Shown piece by piece: positions 49,232 to 63,100 of a stretch of 64,000 nucleotides of DNA. The DNA lies in contig JAXRKN010000037.1 in the NCBI GenBank assembly GCA_038502055.1, positions 1,984,001 to 2,048,000 of the forward strand, given 5' to 3'. This DNA comes from Tanytarsus gracilentus (taxonomy: Eukaryota > Arthropoda > Insecta > Diptera > Chironomidae). The translations under genes and the position numbers were made by a program. Every line of letters begins with the position of its first letter. Within the stretch, counting starts at the first letter, position 1. The notes under the pieces are model-generated. The model searched no databases. It had not been told where the DNA came from and worked only from the letters and a program-made list of their open reading frames with translations.

Positions 49232-49605
49232 AGTGAATGTAGAAGATTTGATGATCCGTCACATTGACAACAGCCGTACAAAAAATTTTGCATCGGGATA
49301 TTGAAAATCTTAATGGTGAAAGTGTGTTTCCTTTAACATACAAATTGACAATTTTCCTAAATCAAAATTGTTTAATATTGAAGCTTAAATTTCAACTTCT
49401 TTTGACTTAATTTTTTGTCCAAAATTGAATGAACTCAAACAAAATTTTTGAAGTTGTCAACCCTTAAAAATTTATTTTTCATAAAAAAATTATGCAAATC
49501 CTAAATATAGATAATAAAATCGAGGAAAAATGTTTGTTTTGTAAATGTTTGCAAAATCGATGTAGATATGTTTGTACAAGGAAAAATAATTTTTGGGCCA
49601 CTGTA

Positions 49606-49616
49606 AATAAAATAAA
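49606..49616 (+). terminator. Tandem polyadenylation signals of the GPCR gene
   Basis: Two overlapping AATAAA hexamers, about 375 bases beyond the stop codon, the best-placed signals downstream of the gene. Confidence 0.5.
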
Positions 49617-50880
49617 GAAAATGTCACGTTGAGTGCATCTTTGAATGTAAACATAACCTAAAGGCAGATTTTTTATTTCGACATTTTCAGCTTATAAGCT
49701 ATAGTCGATACATATAACACAATCTATCGTTTTATCATGGAATAACAATAAAGCTATAAGGACACGTTCAAGCTTTAAATGTAACTTATTATGGATCTAT
49801 ATTTTATATCTCCTGACCCTTTTTAGTGAGAGAAATTGTCGAACAAATTTTTGAATCATTTTCACGTTCTTTCGAATAAATTTAGTGATACAAACATAAT
49901 AATTTTTTTGAAAGTTCAGCCATTAAGCTTTCGTTGATGTTTGATGCTATTAAAAGAGGTTGCTTGCAGACAATTGACTAAAATAGAATATAAATTTTCC
50001 AGCTGAGAAAATTTCATTATAATTCTCGTGAAAAAATAATTTAGAATAAACAAGGAAATCTCCAAAATACCAAACCCTCTAACCATTTTAATATTCGCAT
50101 GATCAATTTCATATCTTGAATGTGTCTTCACAATAAAAACGTATCACCATTGTTTATTCATCCATCTAAGTTTGTCAGTTACTTATTTCATACACGTATA
50201 ATAATTAAGTGTGTGAATGCGTATCAAAATCTAGCTAAAGTTAATGAATTGCTTTTATTTTCACATTGAAATTGCGACACATGTAAAGTGTTTACACGCC
50301 GTGACGCCAGAAGAAAAATCGATTTCATCTTATTCGGAGAACTTATATAATCGGGTATTGGCAAGTCTTGTTAGGTGATGAATAATTCAAAATAAGATTT
50401 ATTATTGTAACTTTTTCAATATTTTAACGTATCATGATGGAATATTTTATGTCTTTAAATCACTTTATTAAAATTAGGTTTAACACTCTGTAGCATTGTT
50501 AAGGACGTCAAAAGCAATTTCAATTTTTCAAGCAATAAACTTTAATGTCGCGGTGAAATTTTTACCTTCGTGTTATTTTTATTTTTATGGAAAGGAGGTA
50601 AATGTAAATAAGGCAACATGTTCAGCCATAAAAAAGTTAACACCAAGATAGCTACAGAATTTTGTGAAAAAAAAGATACGCTTGAGTGTTTTATGATGCT
50701 CACGATGATGTGACGGAGATAGCATCAAATAATTTATGTTCTCTCGTCCTGAAGAATTTCAATAAAACAAAATGCTGTTTTGGTACAATGCATACAAACC
50801 ATGAAAATCGAAGAGGAAAGAATGTAAGATAGACAGAAACAAAATACCAATAATTAATTAGCGTGTGCAAACAGAAAACT
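49617..50880. other. Intergenic, nothing recognised
   Basis: AT-rich spacer between the GPCR 3' end and the 3' end of the four-helix orphan gene. There is no coding exon, RNA gene or repeat I can support. Confidence 0.5.
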
Positions 50881-50886
50881 TTTATT
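50881..50886 (-). terminator. Polyadenylation signal of the four-helix orphan gene
   Basis: Plus-strand TTTATT (AATAAA on the minus strand) about 115 bases past the stop codon at 51000-51002. Confidence 0.45.
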
Positions 50887-50999
50887 TCATTGAAACAAAA
50901 ACAATTTTACACTTTTCCAGTTTATCGTTGAGATGAAAATAACGTTAGTCTGCAATAATAATTTAAGAATTTTAATATGTTTATAAATTTCGTTATAAC

Positions 51000-51491
51000 T
51001 CACATGTACAATGAAACTAGAATTGTAAGTAAAACTGATGACACGCCAAAAAGTACCATCGCCAAAAAAACCATTGAAGTGTCAAATTTAAACTCATCGT
51101 ACTGAATTGTCATGGTGACTTGCAAAATCATCGCTATGCTCAGGATTATCAACAAAATTCCATAAAAATCATCCATGATGTCGTAGTTGAGTGCAAGATT
51201 AAAAAATCTCGATGAAAATGATTTTACAAATGAAGCTCCGAGTTTTATTGAGAGCAAGAGGCAAACAGAATTAACAATCACAAAAATCTCTTGACTGTGA
51301 TTAAAAGAAAATCAAATATTTTACAATACCTTAAATCTGAATTTTACTCACCCGAACAAGGAAAGTATGATATGTTGAGTGATATAGGCTATCATCATTA
51401 CCAAAGTGGAGAGAGCATAAATTGAGTATTTAACATTTATATAAAATCTCAATTCATATTCATCGTCGAGTGATTCTAATCCATTCTCCAT
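51000..51491 (-). CDS. Unrecognised small four-helix membrane protein, 144 aa
   Basis: I do not recognise this family. Two coding exons, 51491-51352 and 51294-51000, are joined across a 57-base intron with matching phase. Four hydrophobic segments are visible: about residues 22-46 (IYALSTLVMMIAYITQHII), 49-70 (IFVIVNSVCLLLSIKLGASF), 90-111 (FYGILLIILSIAMILQVTM) and 120-143 (MVFLAMVLFGVSSVLLTIL). The N-terminus is short and acidic (LESLDDEYE) and there is no signal peptide or cysteine framework typical of tetraspanins. The layout recalls MARVEL-like or claudin-sized proteins, but no signature motif supports either. The gene stands alone between the GPCR and Vps13. Confidence 0.72.
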
Positions 51492-54178
51492 ATTCAGTCA
51501 AAAGTTTGAAGCAGAAGATTCGTTACAACAACTACTGATAAAATTACGCAAGAAACCGTAAACATGAAAAAAATGTTTGCTACAAAAGAAGTTAAGAAGT
51601 GCCTTCTTGGTCTCCGATGTTGCTGAGTTAACTCACAAACTTTTTTCAATTTTATTGCGAAATCCTATGTGAGATAAGAATAAAAAAAGGTTAGTTTTGT
51701 TTTACCACAGAATATTTCTTCAAGAAGCATCTTTTTTTACAGCTTTTCGGTTAACTAGACATGGTACAGAATGTAAATAAAAGGCTGAGGTTACGCTACA
51801 TGCAAATGTTAGTCATTATATATTTTTTTTAAGAAACTTTTAACATTTTTCGAGTTTGTTGCGTAAAACGTCTTTTGGGACTCACACAGTAGGGTGTATA
51901 GAAAATTTATGGCACTATATACAGTGAAAGATCTACCCTACCAACTCAAATTATGATAAGCAGTATTCATAGACTTCATTTTAGGCGGTATTGTATTGCA
52001 ATTTTTGTAAACAAAAATTTAAATTCTTATTAGCCTAAATAAGCGTAAAAAAATTCTACAGCAGGGTCACTAAGAACATATTTTTATTTTTTTGCCCTCC
52101 TTTTTCCGACTTGTTTACTATCCGACAGCTTTTCTGTTTTAAACTTTTAAAAAAATAAATATCGCAACATTGTACATTCAGATTTTTATGCGTGCTTTTA
52201 ACGAAATTTTGCAAAACCTAAAAAGTGCTCTCAGCTTTGAATAAAATTTTTTCTCTATTAAAGCTTTCAACCTACCAAAATTATTACAGCGACAAGCAAC
52301 GTCCCGAGCATGGAGTGAAAACGAAGTTTGCAGTTTAAAATTTCGCTGAAAAAATAACAAAAGGTTGAAAGAGATAACATTTTACACTCGAGTGTCATGA
52401 GTGCTTTGTGAATTTGTGATGTATTTTTAGCACTGTAAAAAGTTAGCTTTATTGCACACATCATCGTTAAAAAATTATGCCTTTACTTTGGTAAAAATTT
52501 TTTATGCTCAATAAGCTTTTATAAAACATATTAAATTATATATGTTAATGTTTCAGAAATCTAAATTAAATTAATGCTCGCATAAATTGTTGTGCTTTCA
52601 TTAATTTAATAAAAACTTTCTTCTTTTTGACTACTTACTAATAATCATCGTCTCTTTAGAATTTTGTTTAGATTTTATAAAACTTGTATAATGAATGCTT
52701 AGATTGAAAAATAAATCCCAATAAGTTTAAAAACTACCTATTTCATTAAAAGCTTCATATTTGCTTTAAGAAAAGCCAGCATAAAAACGTTCAAAAACTT
52801 TTTTAATGTTTGCTAATTTAAATAGTTTTTAAAAAGCAAAGTTTAATAAAGATTTAAGCAACAAGAATGAGGAAATTTTGATCATTAAAACTTTCACCTA
52901 GATCTACTGTTAAAAACTCAGTTATTTCTTTTCAACCAGAGTAAGAATTTAAAGATTGACATTTCGTAAAAATTGCTGATAAAAAAACAATTCAGATGAA
53001 AATCAAGCTGTTACGATGATATTCGAAAATCATTTTGTTTCTTTCTTTATTGTAAAAGTTAATTGATTTTCAATTGTTTCTAGCTCTAACAGTCGCACAT
53101 GTTGATGAACATTTTGTTCTGCCTTTTAATTAAAGATTAAGTTTTAGACTTTTTCCGCTGGTCGAAAAACATTTTTTTTGTTATTTTATGGCGGCAGCTG
53201 TAAGACACGATTCATGCACGTATGTCCTTAAAACTTTTACTAAAAAAATATTAATTTTATTATTAAATAGGGAGAGAGAAACAGTAAAGTTCTTTATGAC
53301 TGAGAAGTAAAAATTGCTGATATTGCTCTTTCTCTTCATTGTTATAAATAGTCAAATCATAATCGATAAAAGGGCAAAAACTTTTTTATTTATGACCCAA
53401 CTTTCGATAACGATATGCCATATTGAAACTGCAGAAACTTGTGTTGTTAAATAAGAAAGTTCAAGGCTATCAAAACTTGCATATTGATTAATTCAGAGTT
53501 TCCAAAAGTACGAGAATTTTTTCTCTTATGCGAAAATAGAAAATATTTAAATTTGAAAGGTAAAATTTCATTAAAGAAAAAAATTTCTGCTTATTTTTTA
53601 TAAATTTACTTTTAAATCACTTGAATATAAAAAGATTTTCCGAAAAGTAAATTGAACAATTTTGTTTTGTGAATAAAACAATCATAAATTCTACATAAAT
53701 TGCACTTTTCTATTTACACCCTAATGTGCTTCCGTTTAGAAAAATTCCCACGTATTGCGGGTAAAAGTAAAACAAATGTTTAAAAGGAAGTGGAAAATTG
53801 TTTTTCTTAAAGCTTTCTTCTAAAACATTCTTTCAGATAAGTTCAACACGTGTTGAAAGCATTGTTTTCATTGTTTCAATGTTTTGTTGTTAAATTGTTC
53901 ACATTAAGCTTTCAGTTCCACCAAAAAATCACCACTCATCAGTGACACTTAGCAATCCGTGAAAAAAATCGCAATAGAAATGAAAATTATTTAATTTCGT
54001 TATAAAGGGCGATTAATTCTAAGCGGTTTAGTGTTAAGTGTGTAGAAGAACATCTCAAAATTATCCGTAAATCAAATAAAACACGAAACTTTATGGGATA
54101 AAGTGAAAAAATGATAAAATAAAAAAGGTGTGAAAAAAATTTATTGTGCAAAATATTTACAAATTAAAGCAGTGAAAA
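51492..54178. other. Intergenic / Vps13 5' region
   Basis: 2.7 kb between divergent genes. It should hold the promoter of the four-helix orphan at its left end and the Vps13 promoter and 5' UTR at its right end. No coding exon was recognised, and frames near 52178-52464 show no features. Confidence 0.45.
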
Positions 54179-57100
54179 ATGGTGTTTGAAAGCATCGTAG
54201 CAGATATACTTAACAGATATCTCGGTGATTATGTGGAAAATTTGGATAGAGGGCAGTTGAAAATTGGCATATGGGGCGGTGAGTATATTTTTTTGTTGTT
54301 TTGATTTTATGGAAAAATTTTAAAGATCCAGAAGAGAAAAAATCGATTTTTCACAATTTTCATGTTTTACGACTCGCTCTTCACATTTATTCCCCATGAT
54401 CTTTTGTATTTTTAACCCTTAAAATTACTGTGTGTACGAATGGCATTGGCCTGAATTCAAACGCGTCCGAAAATAGACAAATGACACGTAGTATATAGAT
54501 GCGTAATAGCCATTAAAGCTAACATACTGTACATTATCACATATATTTTAAATACTCTCTCTCTCTCTTCGAAAAGAAACAAACGCTTTAGATTTTCGAA
54601 TGTCTATCTCCAAAATTAATGATGATATCATTCGAGTATTTTTATCAGCATCTCGAGGAATTTCTTGAATGCATTATTCACTTCATCGACAACGATTTTT
54701 GTTTAAAAAAGAGCTGCTGTATAAATAACGTCGAGCTGCGAGAACGAATAGCAGTAAGAAGCCTTAGTTTGGAGTGTCTAAATACAAAAATTCGACATTG
54801 CAAAAGAAATGCTTGTGGCTTTATATTTCCTCATTTTGTCGTACGTTCTATCATCATTCATATTTGTTGTTCTTCTTTCTTTGTAGCCATTTACTTTTTA
54901 TTACTTCGCTTGCGATAAAGACTCAAATAATTTCTTATCAGACACTTTCGAGCACTTCAATTAAATAAATATCAACATCGCCCTAAATTCTTTTAATCGA
55001 GTTCTGAATCATAACTTATGCTATCATCAATCATGCCACTTGTATTTTGACGAACAATAGAGATTTGGACAATACCGAAGATTTTTTTAAACACTGAAAA
55101 CAACTCCATAAAATTTCATTGTTTTCTTTAATTCGCTTTTGTTTTGAAGTAAAAATGTCTCATTATTGTTAAAATGATTTTCGCTGTTTTTTAAATTCGT
55201 CACTTCCTCTTAGACATTTTTTGCACACCCAAATAAGTGACTTTTATTAATCACCAGAGAACAATTTTTTTAGCTAATGAATTTTCATTACGCTTTCTTT
55301 ATTGCGATATTAAAAAAATGTCAATAGAATGATCATTTAAAAATTTAAACTTCTTTTTTCAGCTTAAAATTCAAAATTTCTTTCATATATTGTGAAACTA
55401 GAATATTATTTGATCATCACGAGCTTTCACTTCTTGTCTCATCTGTTTTTTTGACGCAATGCTGCTCCATTTATTTTATAGATCTTGATCATAGAAAGAA
55501 AAGCTGCACCGCATTTTGATTTATTTAATAAGCATAACACGACGTGTTCAAAAGAGCTCATATTCGTCACTTTATTTTATCAACTTATTTTATTACATTG
55601 TTAATTGGTGTATGTGTCACTTCGAATCCGGGGAAACAAATGCCTGGTTATTTTCGATTAGCTTTTTCCAATTATTCTTTTTGCACATTCCAACTGTTGA
55701 ATATATTTTTGTGTAGTATAAAATAAAGCAGATTTTTATTAACGACCAACAATGAGCGTTTTTGAGCGCTTCATACTCTTTTGAGTGATTGCTATGCCAC
55801 TTGTTGATTCTATCATGAGTTTAAACTAAATATGTGGTAATAAAAATATTTTTCCTATTCGCTAATGCTCAAACATGCTGAAATAGCGGAAGTAATAAAA
55901 TCTTCTGCAAATCCCTCGACTGCGCTTAATTTAGCTGACTTCTCTTTCGGATCAATAGCGGCTAATGCTTCTCCTTTGATTATGTTATTCACGAAAGTGT
56001 CATCATTCATAAATTTGCTATTAATACAATCAGTCTGTTTCTTGCTCGAAGCAACTTCTGCCATTTTTTCAATAATGTCGCCTCGAATTTTATCAGAAAA
56101 CTTTTTGATTGCTTCTACACATTCGGGTTTTTGGCTGTCATAGGTCACAGTATCAAATTCCGGTTCACTTAGTCCTTTGAGTTTTGAGTGAGCGGCCAAA
56201 CACTCAAATGATGGGGTGTCCGAGGAAATGGAATCGATATGCCACAAAAGCACGATTGCAATTGTGATGAGGGTTGATTTTCTAAATTGACCGTAAAAAA
56301 CATTTTTTAAACTTTTTTTTGTATTTGACAGTAAATTTAATTTCAATCACCTAAACTCCATTTTATTTCGGACTCTACTTTTTGGCTTCTTCTCGCGACA
56401 AAATTCACTTAAAGACTAATTCTCATCTAACCCATTTCCTTGCATCTCTTCTCACGTAAAAATGATTTTTTTTGTTTGTTAAACCGGTTGGTGCTCGCTT
56501 CTTCACTGGCTACTTAACTGTCTGATGACCTTTTTCGCTCATTTTCTCTTCTCTTTTTTGTCGCAGTTTAATTTTGTACCATCTCATCTCGCACAAGAAT
56601 TATAGAAATTACACAATCGTTTGCTATTTTTAGAATAAATTGCATTGTGACATAAAAACATTGGCTGTGCTACATTTAAAAAAATATATTTATCACTCGA
56701 GAGATTAGAATAATTAAAAATTATGTATTGCAATCACTTTGATGAATCGTCTCTTTGCGTTTTGCCATCAACTTTCATTATCTTTATGAGATGTGAATTT
56801 CATCCCAAAAGCTCAAAAAACAAAGTTTTAAATTTTTCACATCACTCAAAACAAACGAACAATAAATTTCATTGCAAATGCTAAATTTAAAGGTCTCAAG
56901 TATACTATTTCTGCTAGCGGTAAAAGAATAAAATACTCGACATTGAAGATTCATATTCAAACTTTAAACATTTTATTTCACAGTTCTTTTTAACACATCA
57001 TTTCTATATTAGAAGAAATTTTAGCAAGAGCTTTCGTAAAACTCTCACGTTCCGCTAACTTTTGTTCGGGCTTTATATCCAAAGTTGCTAAGGCAGTGAT

Positions 57101-60100
57101 TTTCAAAATCAAATCGAAGTAGTTAGCTTCTCTGAATTTATCAACAGCACATTCAATCTTTTCATTTTCATCAGTCTCACTTGAAAATCTCTTATCGACC
57201 AAAAAAGTTTCACTCAATTGTTCATAAATCTCTGCATTTGACTTTCGAATCATTTCTACACAACTGAGACCAGTGGTATTGATGTTGTGAGGATTCAGAT
57301 CGATATCGTATTGATAGACGTCAATGAAATTATTTTTAATTAGATATTTTTTGATGCAATATTCCTCGAAAAGCGATATCTTATTTAAAGGGTCGAAAAA
57401 CTTGTCAAATTTCCTGCCGTACTCTTCTTCTTGTTGACAAAGCTCAATAGACTTTTTCTTGTTTTGTAATATCCCGTTGATTGTGGTGTTAAGAACGTTT
57501 TGAGTATTATTTCGATCGAGTTCAAATGCCACTGTCTTCATTATAAAATGAGCAAACTTTTCACTTCCCGTCAGCATTTCATAAACACAATTTGGATTTT
57601 TCGTTGTAATTTCCGCTTCATTTATTTTCAATCGGATTCCAGTACGAATTTCACTTATTAAATTTTGTCGTGCAGAAGAACATTCGGTAGCTTCTTCATC
57701 GCTCTTCATTTTCTCATCATCAAGTGCTGTTGAATTTTCTTCTATCTCATGAGATTTCGCATAAGACATCAGGCATTCGAGAGATGGCAAATTTTGTAAT
57801 GAAATTACCGCAGCTGCAGATGGTTCGAATGATGTACTAAAGGCTACGACAGCAATCATATAGAAAATGGCTCTATGTGTGAAAAATACAAATTTTAGAT
57901 TTTTCTATGAAGAAAATTCAATTCCTTTAACACGCACAAAATATCGTGAAATGTCCTAATGATTTTACAACCCGCACGCTTTAAAAAAAAGCTCAATAAA
58001 ATTTCATTTTTCTCACCTCAAATCCATTACTCGGTTACGTTCTTTTTTATCGCTTCACGACAAATTTAAAACTGTGATTCTTAAGCCACAAAAATTGGAC
58101 TTTTATAGCCTGTGGTGTACTTCGGAAAGGAAGAGATTCTGAGGATGAAATAATAAGAAAACTTCCCATTTCTAAAACGAGTTTTCAATTCATCGCGGCA
58201 CACGATGAGGGACAAAGTAGTTTTTATCTCTTTCTTTTTTTCACAACAACCGACCTTCGCGAGGTCAGACAAACTGACGCTTCTTTTGCAACAAGGTGCA
58301 GCTGTTTGGGAGTTTTCAGCGGGTCAAGGGAAAATAACATGTTGCTTTTTAAAAGACTTCATCTTTAAAACAGCGAATTTAAGTTTAAAATTACGTCTAC
58401 AGCTCTCAGTCCTTGTTTGCTTCTTATTTTGTTTCTGTATGAATGAATGGAAACTGGATTTTTGTTCTCTGTGTTCGTTAAAAATAGATTTTATCACAAC
58501 CGGCTTACTTATACTGTAAAATTCATTCATTAACACCCAACGACGATGATGTCCTTTTTCTTATTCTTTACTCTTTTTTTTTCTCTTCCTCACATGTTCT
58601 TCTCTCTCGCAGGTGATGTAGTGCTTCGTAACTTAGTGTTGAAGCAGAGTGCATTAAGCGAACTTGATTTGCCAGTGCAAACAAGCTACGGTCATCTTGG
58701 TAGTTTGGTGTTGAAAATACCATGGAAAAATCTATACTCGGCACCCGTTGAGGCTTACATAGATCGATTGTACTTGTTGGCAGTTCCAAATAATTCGGTT
58801 CGTTATAATGCAGAGCGTGAGGATAAGAGTGCTTTTGAAGCGAAAAAGGGCGAGTTGGAGCGCATACAGCTTGTTAAAAAGCTTGAAAATGAAAAAAGTG
58901 AGTAAATATAAAAGTAATTAAAAGCAAACTTCTCATAAAAAAATGTTTTTTACTCTTTATTATTTGAAACCACAAACATAAATCAACGCATGAAACATTC
59001 ACACAAAAAAATATACATTTAGATAAACCAAAGGACGATAAATCATTTGCGGAGAAGCTCTCAACACAAATCATTAACAATGTGCAAATTAAAATCTCCG
59101 ACATTCACATACGTTATGAGGATAATGTTTCATGCTCGACGCCATTCGCATTCGGCATAACGCTCAGTAATTTTAGTGTGCACACAACAGATGAGGCATG
59201 GAACAAGACACTCATCTCACAATCGCTCACTGAAATATATAAAGTTGCTCAATTGGAATCGCTTGCCGTCTACATGAACGTTGATTGTAAACTCTTTCAG
59301 GAATACAACTCTGATACGTATCTAACGATGTTTAAAGAGTCGATCGCTACCCGCACAAGCAAGCCTAACAATTACGATTTCATACTCGGTCCAATTAATT
59401 CAGAAGCAAGATTGAAAATGAATCCTGACCCGGAGTCTAATGAAATTCCATTCAGCATTCCGAAAATAATTCTAAATCTTACGATGGAGAAACTTGGAGT
59501 TGGCCTAACAAAGTCGCAGTATCAAGATATAATGCAATTAATAGAGCAATTCGGCCGCATGACACGTGCTTATCCTTATCGAAAGTTTCGCCCACATGGT
59601 ATCACGTATAAAGGTCATGCGAAGGAATGGTGGCACTTTTCATTCAGATGCGTTCTCGAAACAGAAATTCGTAGACGCAAATTGAATTGGTCGTGGGAAA
59701 ATATGAAAGCCACGAGACAAAAGTGTCGAGATTATGGTGATTTGTATACTCAAAAATTGACAGCGAAAAAGCCAACGCCACAGCTACTTGAGCAGATTGA
59801 ATTACTTGAGAAAGAATTGAGTTTACAAAATCTTGTTATTATTCGTCAAAAAGTGGAGTTGGAGGTGGAGAAGGTGTCAAAGGAGAAGACAGAAGCAGAG
59901 CCGAAGGGTTGGTTTAGTGGATGGTGGGGTGGCAAAAAAGATGAAGTTAAGGAAACAGACTCGGGTGATATTAGGAAGAAATTCCAAGCTGCCATGACTG
60001 TCGAGGAGAAGGAGAAACTTTTTAAGGCAATTGGCTATCAAGAAAACGCAGTTCCAATTGAACTTCCTGAGAATTTCATTGCTCTAAGGATGCACTTTGA

Positions 60101-63100
60101 ACTCAAATGTCTCGAAATTACAGTAAAATCTGACATCGAAAGCTCCATTGAGAGTGTCATGCTGCTGCAACTTAATCAAGTCAAGTGTTCAGTTAGTCAA
60201 CGACCATCGGCACAGTCAATAAAGCTCAATTTGAACATGAAGGAATTGCACGTTTATGGATTACAGCAGAAGCAATATTTACCCGTCATGATTCAATCTC
60301 AAATCGAATCAGCCGACTCTCTTCTCGACGTTATGTTTGAAAGTAATCCAATTGATAAAAATTGCGATCAACGTGTCAAAGTTCAATCGCAACCTATTCA
60401 AATTATTTACGATGGTGAAACTGTCATTCAACTCCTTAAAGTTTTTCAAACGCAAAGAACAGCAACTCTCTCTCAACTTCAAGATGCGGCCGCTGAAAAA
60501 TTGGGAGATATAAAAGAGCGCTCAGCTACTGGTAAGTTAATTCTTTTCGTGGAACTAATTAAATACTATTTGATTTTGGGAGGAAAAAAACAAGAATGCT
60601 CGTATTTTTGTTTCGAAACACTCCAAAAATGAAGATATAAATTTTCTCAATATCATACAGCATTCAGTTTTATGAAAGCTTTAAAAAGTTATCATTTTAT
60701 GATATTAAATCAAGAATATTGACTAAAAAGAAGCTATTTAATAGAGAATTTTACGAATTTTTTTATCAAAATTGCCACGAGCCTAGAAATTCTAAGGGAC
60801 AATTTCTCGTTAAATTTTTTCCATCTCTCATCGTAAAATTTTTTTTTTCATCTTTATAGGTCTTCAATATGCGATTTCATCTCATCCAAGAATGGACATT
60901 GATATTGCTTTTGCACCAAGCTACATCCTCATTCCGAATAAGGGAAAATATACTAAAACTGAATCAGTTTTAGTTGTTAGTCTCGGCCAGCTGGTGCTTA
61001 AAACGGAACCTCGAACATTGAACGAAGAAAGTGTTCGAAAAATGCATGGAAGAGGTGCAAATCCCGATGAGATTCTCAAAGAGTTGATTTCTCAGAGTTA
61101 CGATAAATTTCAATTTGAAATTCACAACATTCAATTTCTCATCGCTCGATCCGATGAGGATTGGGAAGAAGCGATTAATATTGCGCATGGAACTGAAATG
61201 CACATTTTGGAACCGACATATATGAAATTCTCTGCTCATCTCTCGGTCATTACCGATGACCCTCGACTTCCAAAATGTAAAATATCAGGTGAATTGCCTT
61301 CGATCAACATCAGCATAACTGAGGATAGAGTCCTCGATGTCCTCTCAATTCTAACAACTCTTCCACTGCCAGCGAGTGATGTGGAAGTTGAGCTAAAACC
61401 ATTGACAAAAGATCTCAATATTGTCGGTTCGAGTATGTCTCTATTGCGATTCCTCGATGAGAAACAAAAGAATTTGCAAAAGCGATTAGATCCACCACCC
61501 GATAATCACGACACAACCGATGGTGTCGTTCAATTCACTGAAGTCGAAGCTTATTTTGTGCTCAACGAAATTGTAATCACCATATGTAAATCAAGAGGAG
61601 TTCAAAATGATGAAAGCTCATCGGATGAATTTGGAACTCCTGCTGAAGAATTTGCAGCCGAAGAACGTCAAGTCGTTTCACCATCGTTCAAGAGCGTCAA
61701 TTTTGAAGTGCCATTGATAGGTGGTGGCAGTCGTCAGAAGATGATGTGTGTGAAAGTCAAAAAATTCGAGTTGACAGCAGCTCAAAAGACTTACGAGCTA
61801 AATGTTGACCTCAAACTTGGAGCCATTTCTTTCGATCATTATCGCATCCGAAATGAGAAGGAAATGAGATTGCAAGTCATCGATACACCGAGATACGACA
61901 ACGAATTTGAGTATTTGTTTACTCTCGCTTATACAAATGTAAGTTTCTCAATTTCCTTTCGAAGTTTCAGAGATAAATTTCCTTTCAAAATTTAGTGCAA
62001 AAAGACGTCACCAGAATTTTCTACGAAATATCATTCAGTGGAACAGTTGATTGATATCAAAATGTCAACTGTCGTCCTGGTTTTAAATCAAGATGGCATT
62101 TCTGAATTAATACAGACAGCGAATGATCTTCAATCTAAGGTTGAAAGTGTTTTGGGAAAGGATAAAGGTACTAGAGACAGAATTGCAGACGCTGGAGCTA
62201 GCACGCTCTTGGACGTGGCCAGGGAAAAATTACCGATTATCATGGAGGAAGGCGACGAGGGCGTCGTAGAATTGAAGGCGTCTGAAATTTCAAAGTTGAC
62301 AAGTAGGTTGAGCTGTAAAATCCTTTTTTGCTTAACCTTTTTATAGGTTGGTAAAAAATAATGCGTAGGAAAAATGTTATAAACTTTTTTTTGTCTCTCT
62401 TGTCCTTAGTTAGTGTTTTTAAGCATTTACACTCTCACCACAACATGAGTGTTTAATAATAAATGTCCCAAAAGAATTTTTACTTAATGTTGTTCCACTA
62501 ACTTTTTCGTCTCCTTTTTTTCCTTTGTGCCTAATTGATGTAAAGTGTTTGAAAAAAAAAATGAGTGATGACAAAAAGAAGACCCTGTAAACTTTTTCGT
62601 ATAAATTTTAATATTTTTTTCCTCTCTTTTTTTTTCTTGGTAATTTAATTTTTTTTTTTCGTGCCGTAACATGACGATGATGGCGTTGAAATTTTTTTTT
62701 GATTAATTTTTGATAAACTTTTTTGTTTTTTGTCCTGAAAACAAAAACATCAAAATTAATTATCAATTCACAAAAAACACACACACGCACGTACAACAAC
62801 CACAACAATGACTGTTGAATGTTGATGAAAATAAATTCTCTCTCGACTTTCACTAATGCAAGGTCGAAAATCAAAAATTGTAGATAGTATAAAGCTGAAA
62901 GTCACCGCAAAAATGGAAGATGTTACTGTCAAGCTGGAGAACGACATCAGGGAAATCACAGCGCTTGAGGTGAGCTGTGAAATATTTAATGAAAAAATTT
63001 CTGCTTGCTGTTTCGCAGAATTTTTGATTGTACTAATGTCATTTCTTACTTATTTCCTCTCTCTTCATTCTAATTCTACAGGTTCGCAATTTAATTTCCG

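Larger units (their letters stand above)
54279..58612 (+). other. Vps13 intron 1 with two nested antisense genes
   Basis: This intron is bounded by G|GTGAGT (54279) and CTCTCGCAG (58612). Its left 1.5 kb, including a (CT)n run at 54555-54568, holds no gene. The right part contains two complete minus-strand genes (55855-56361 and 56990-58027). All other Vps13 introns seen are under 0.6 kb. Confidence 0.85.
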
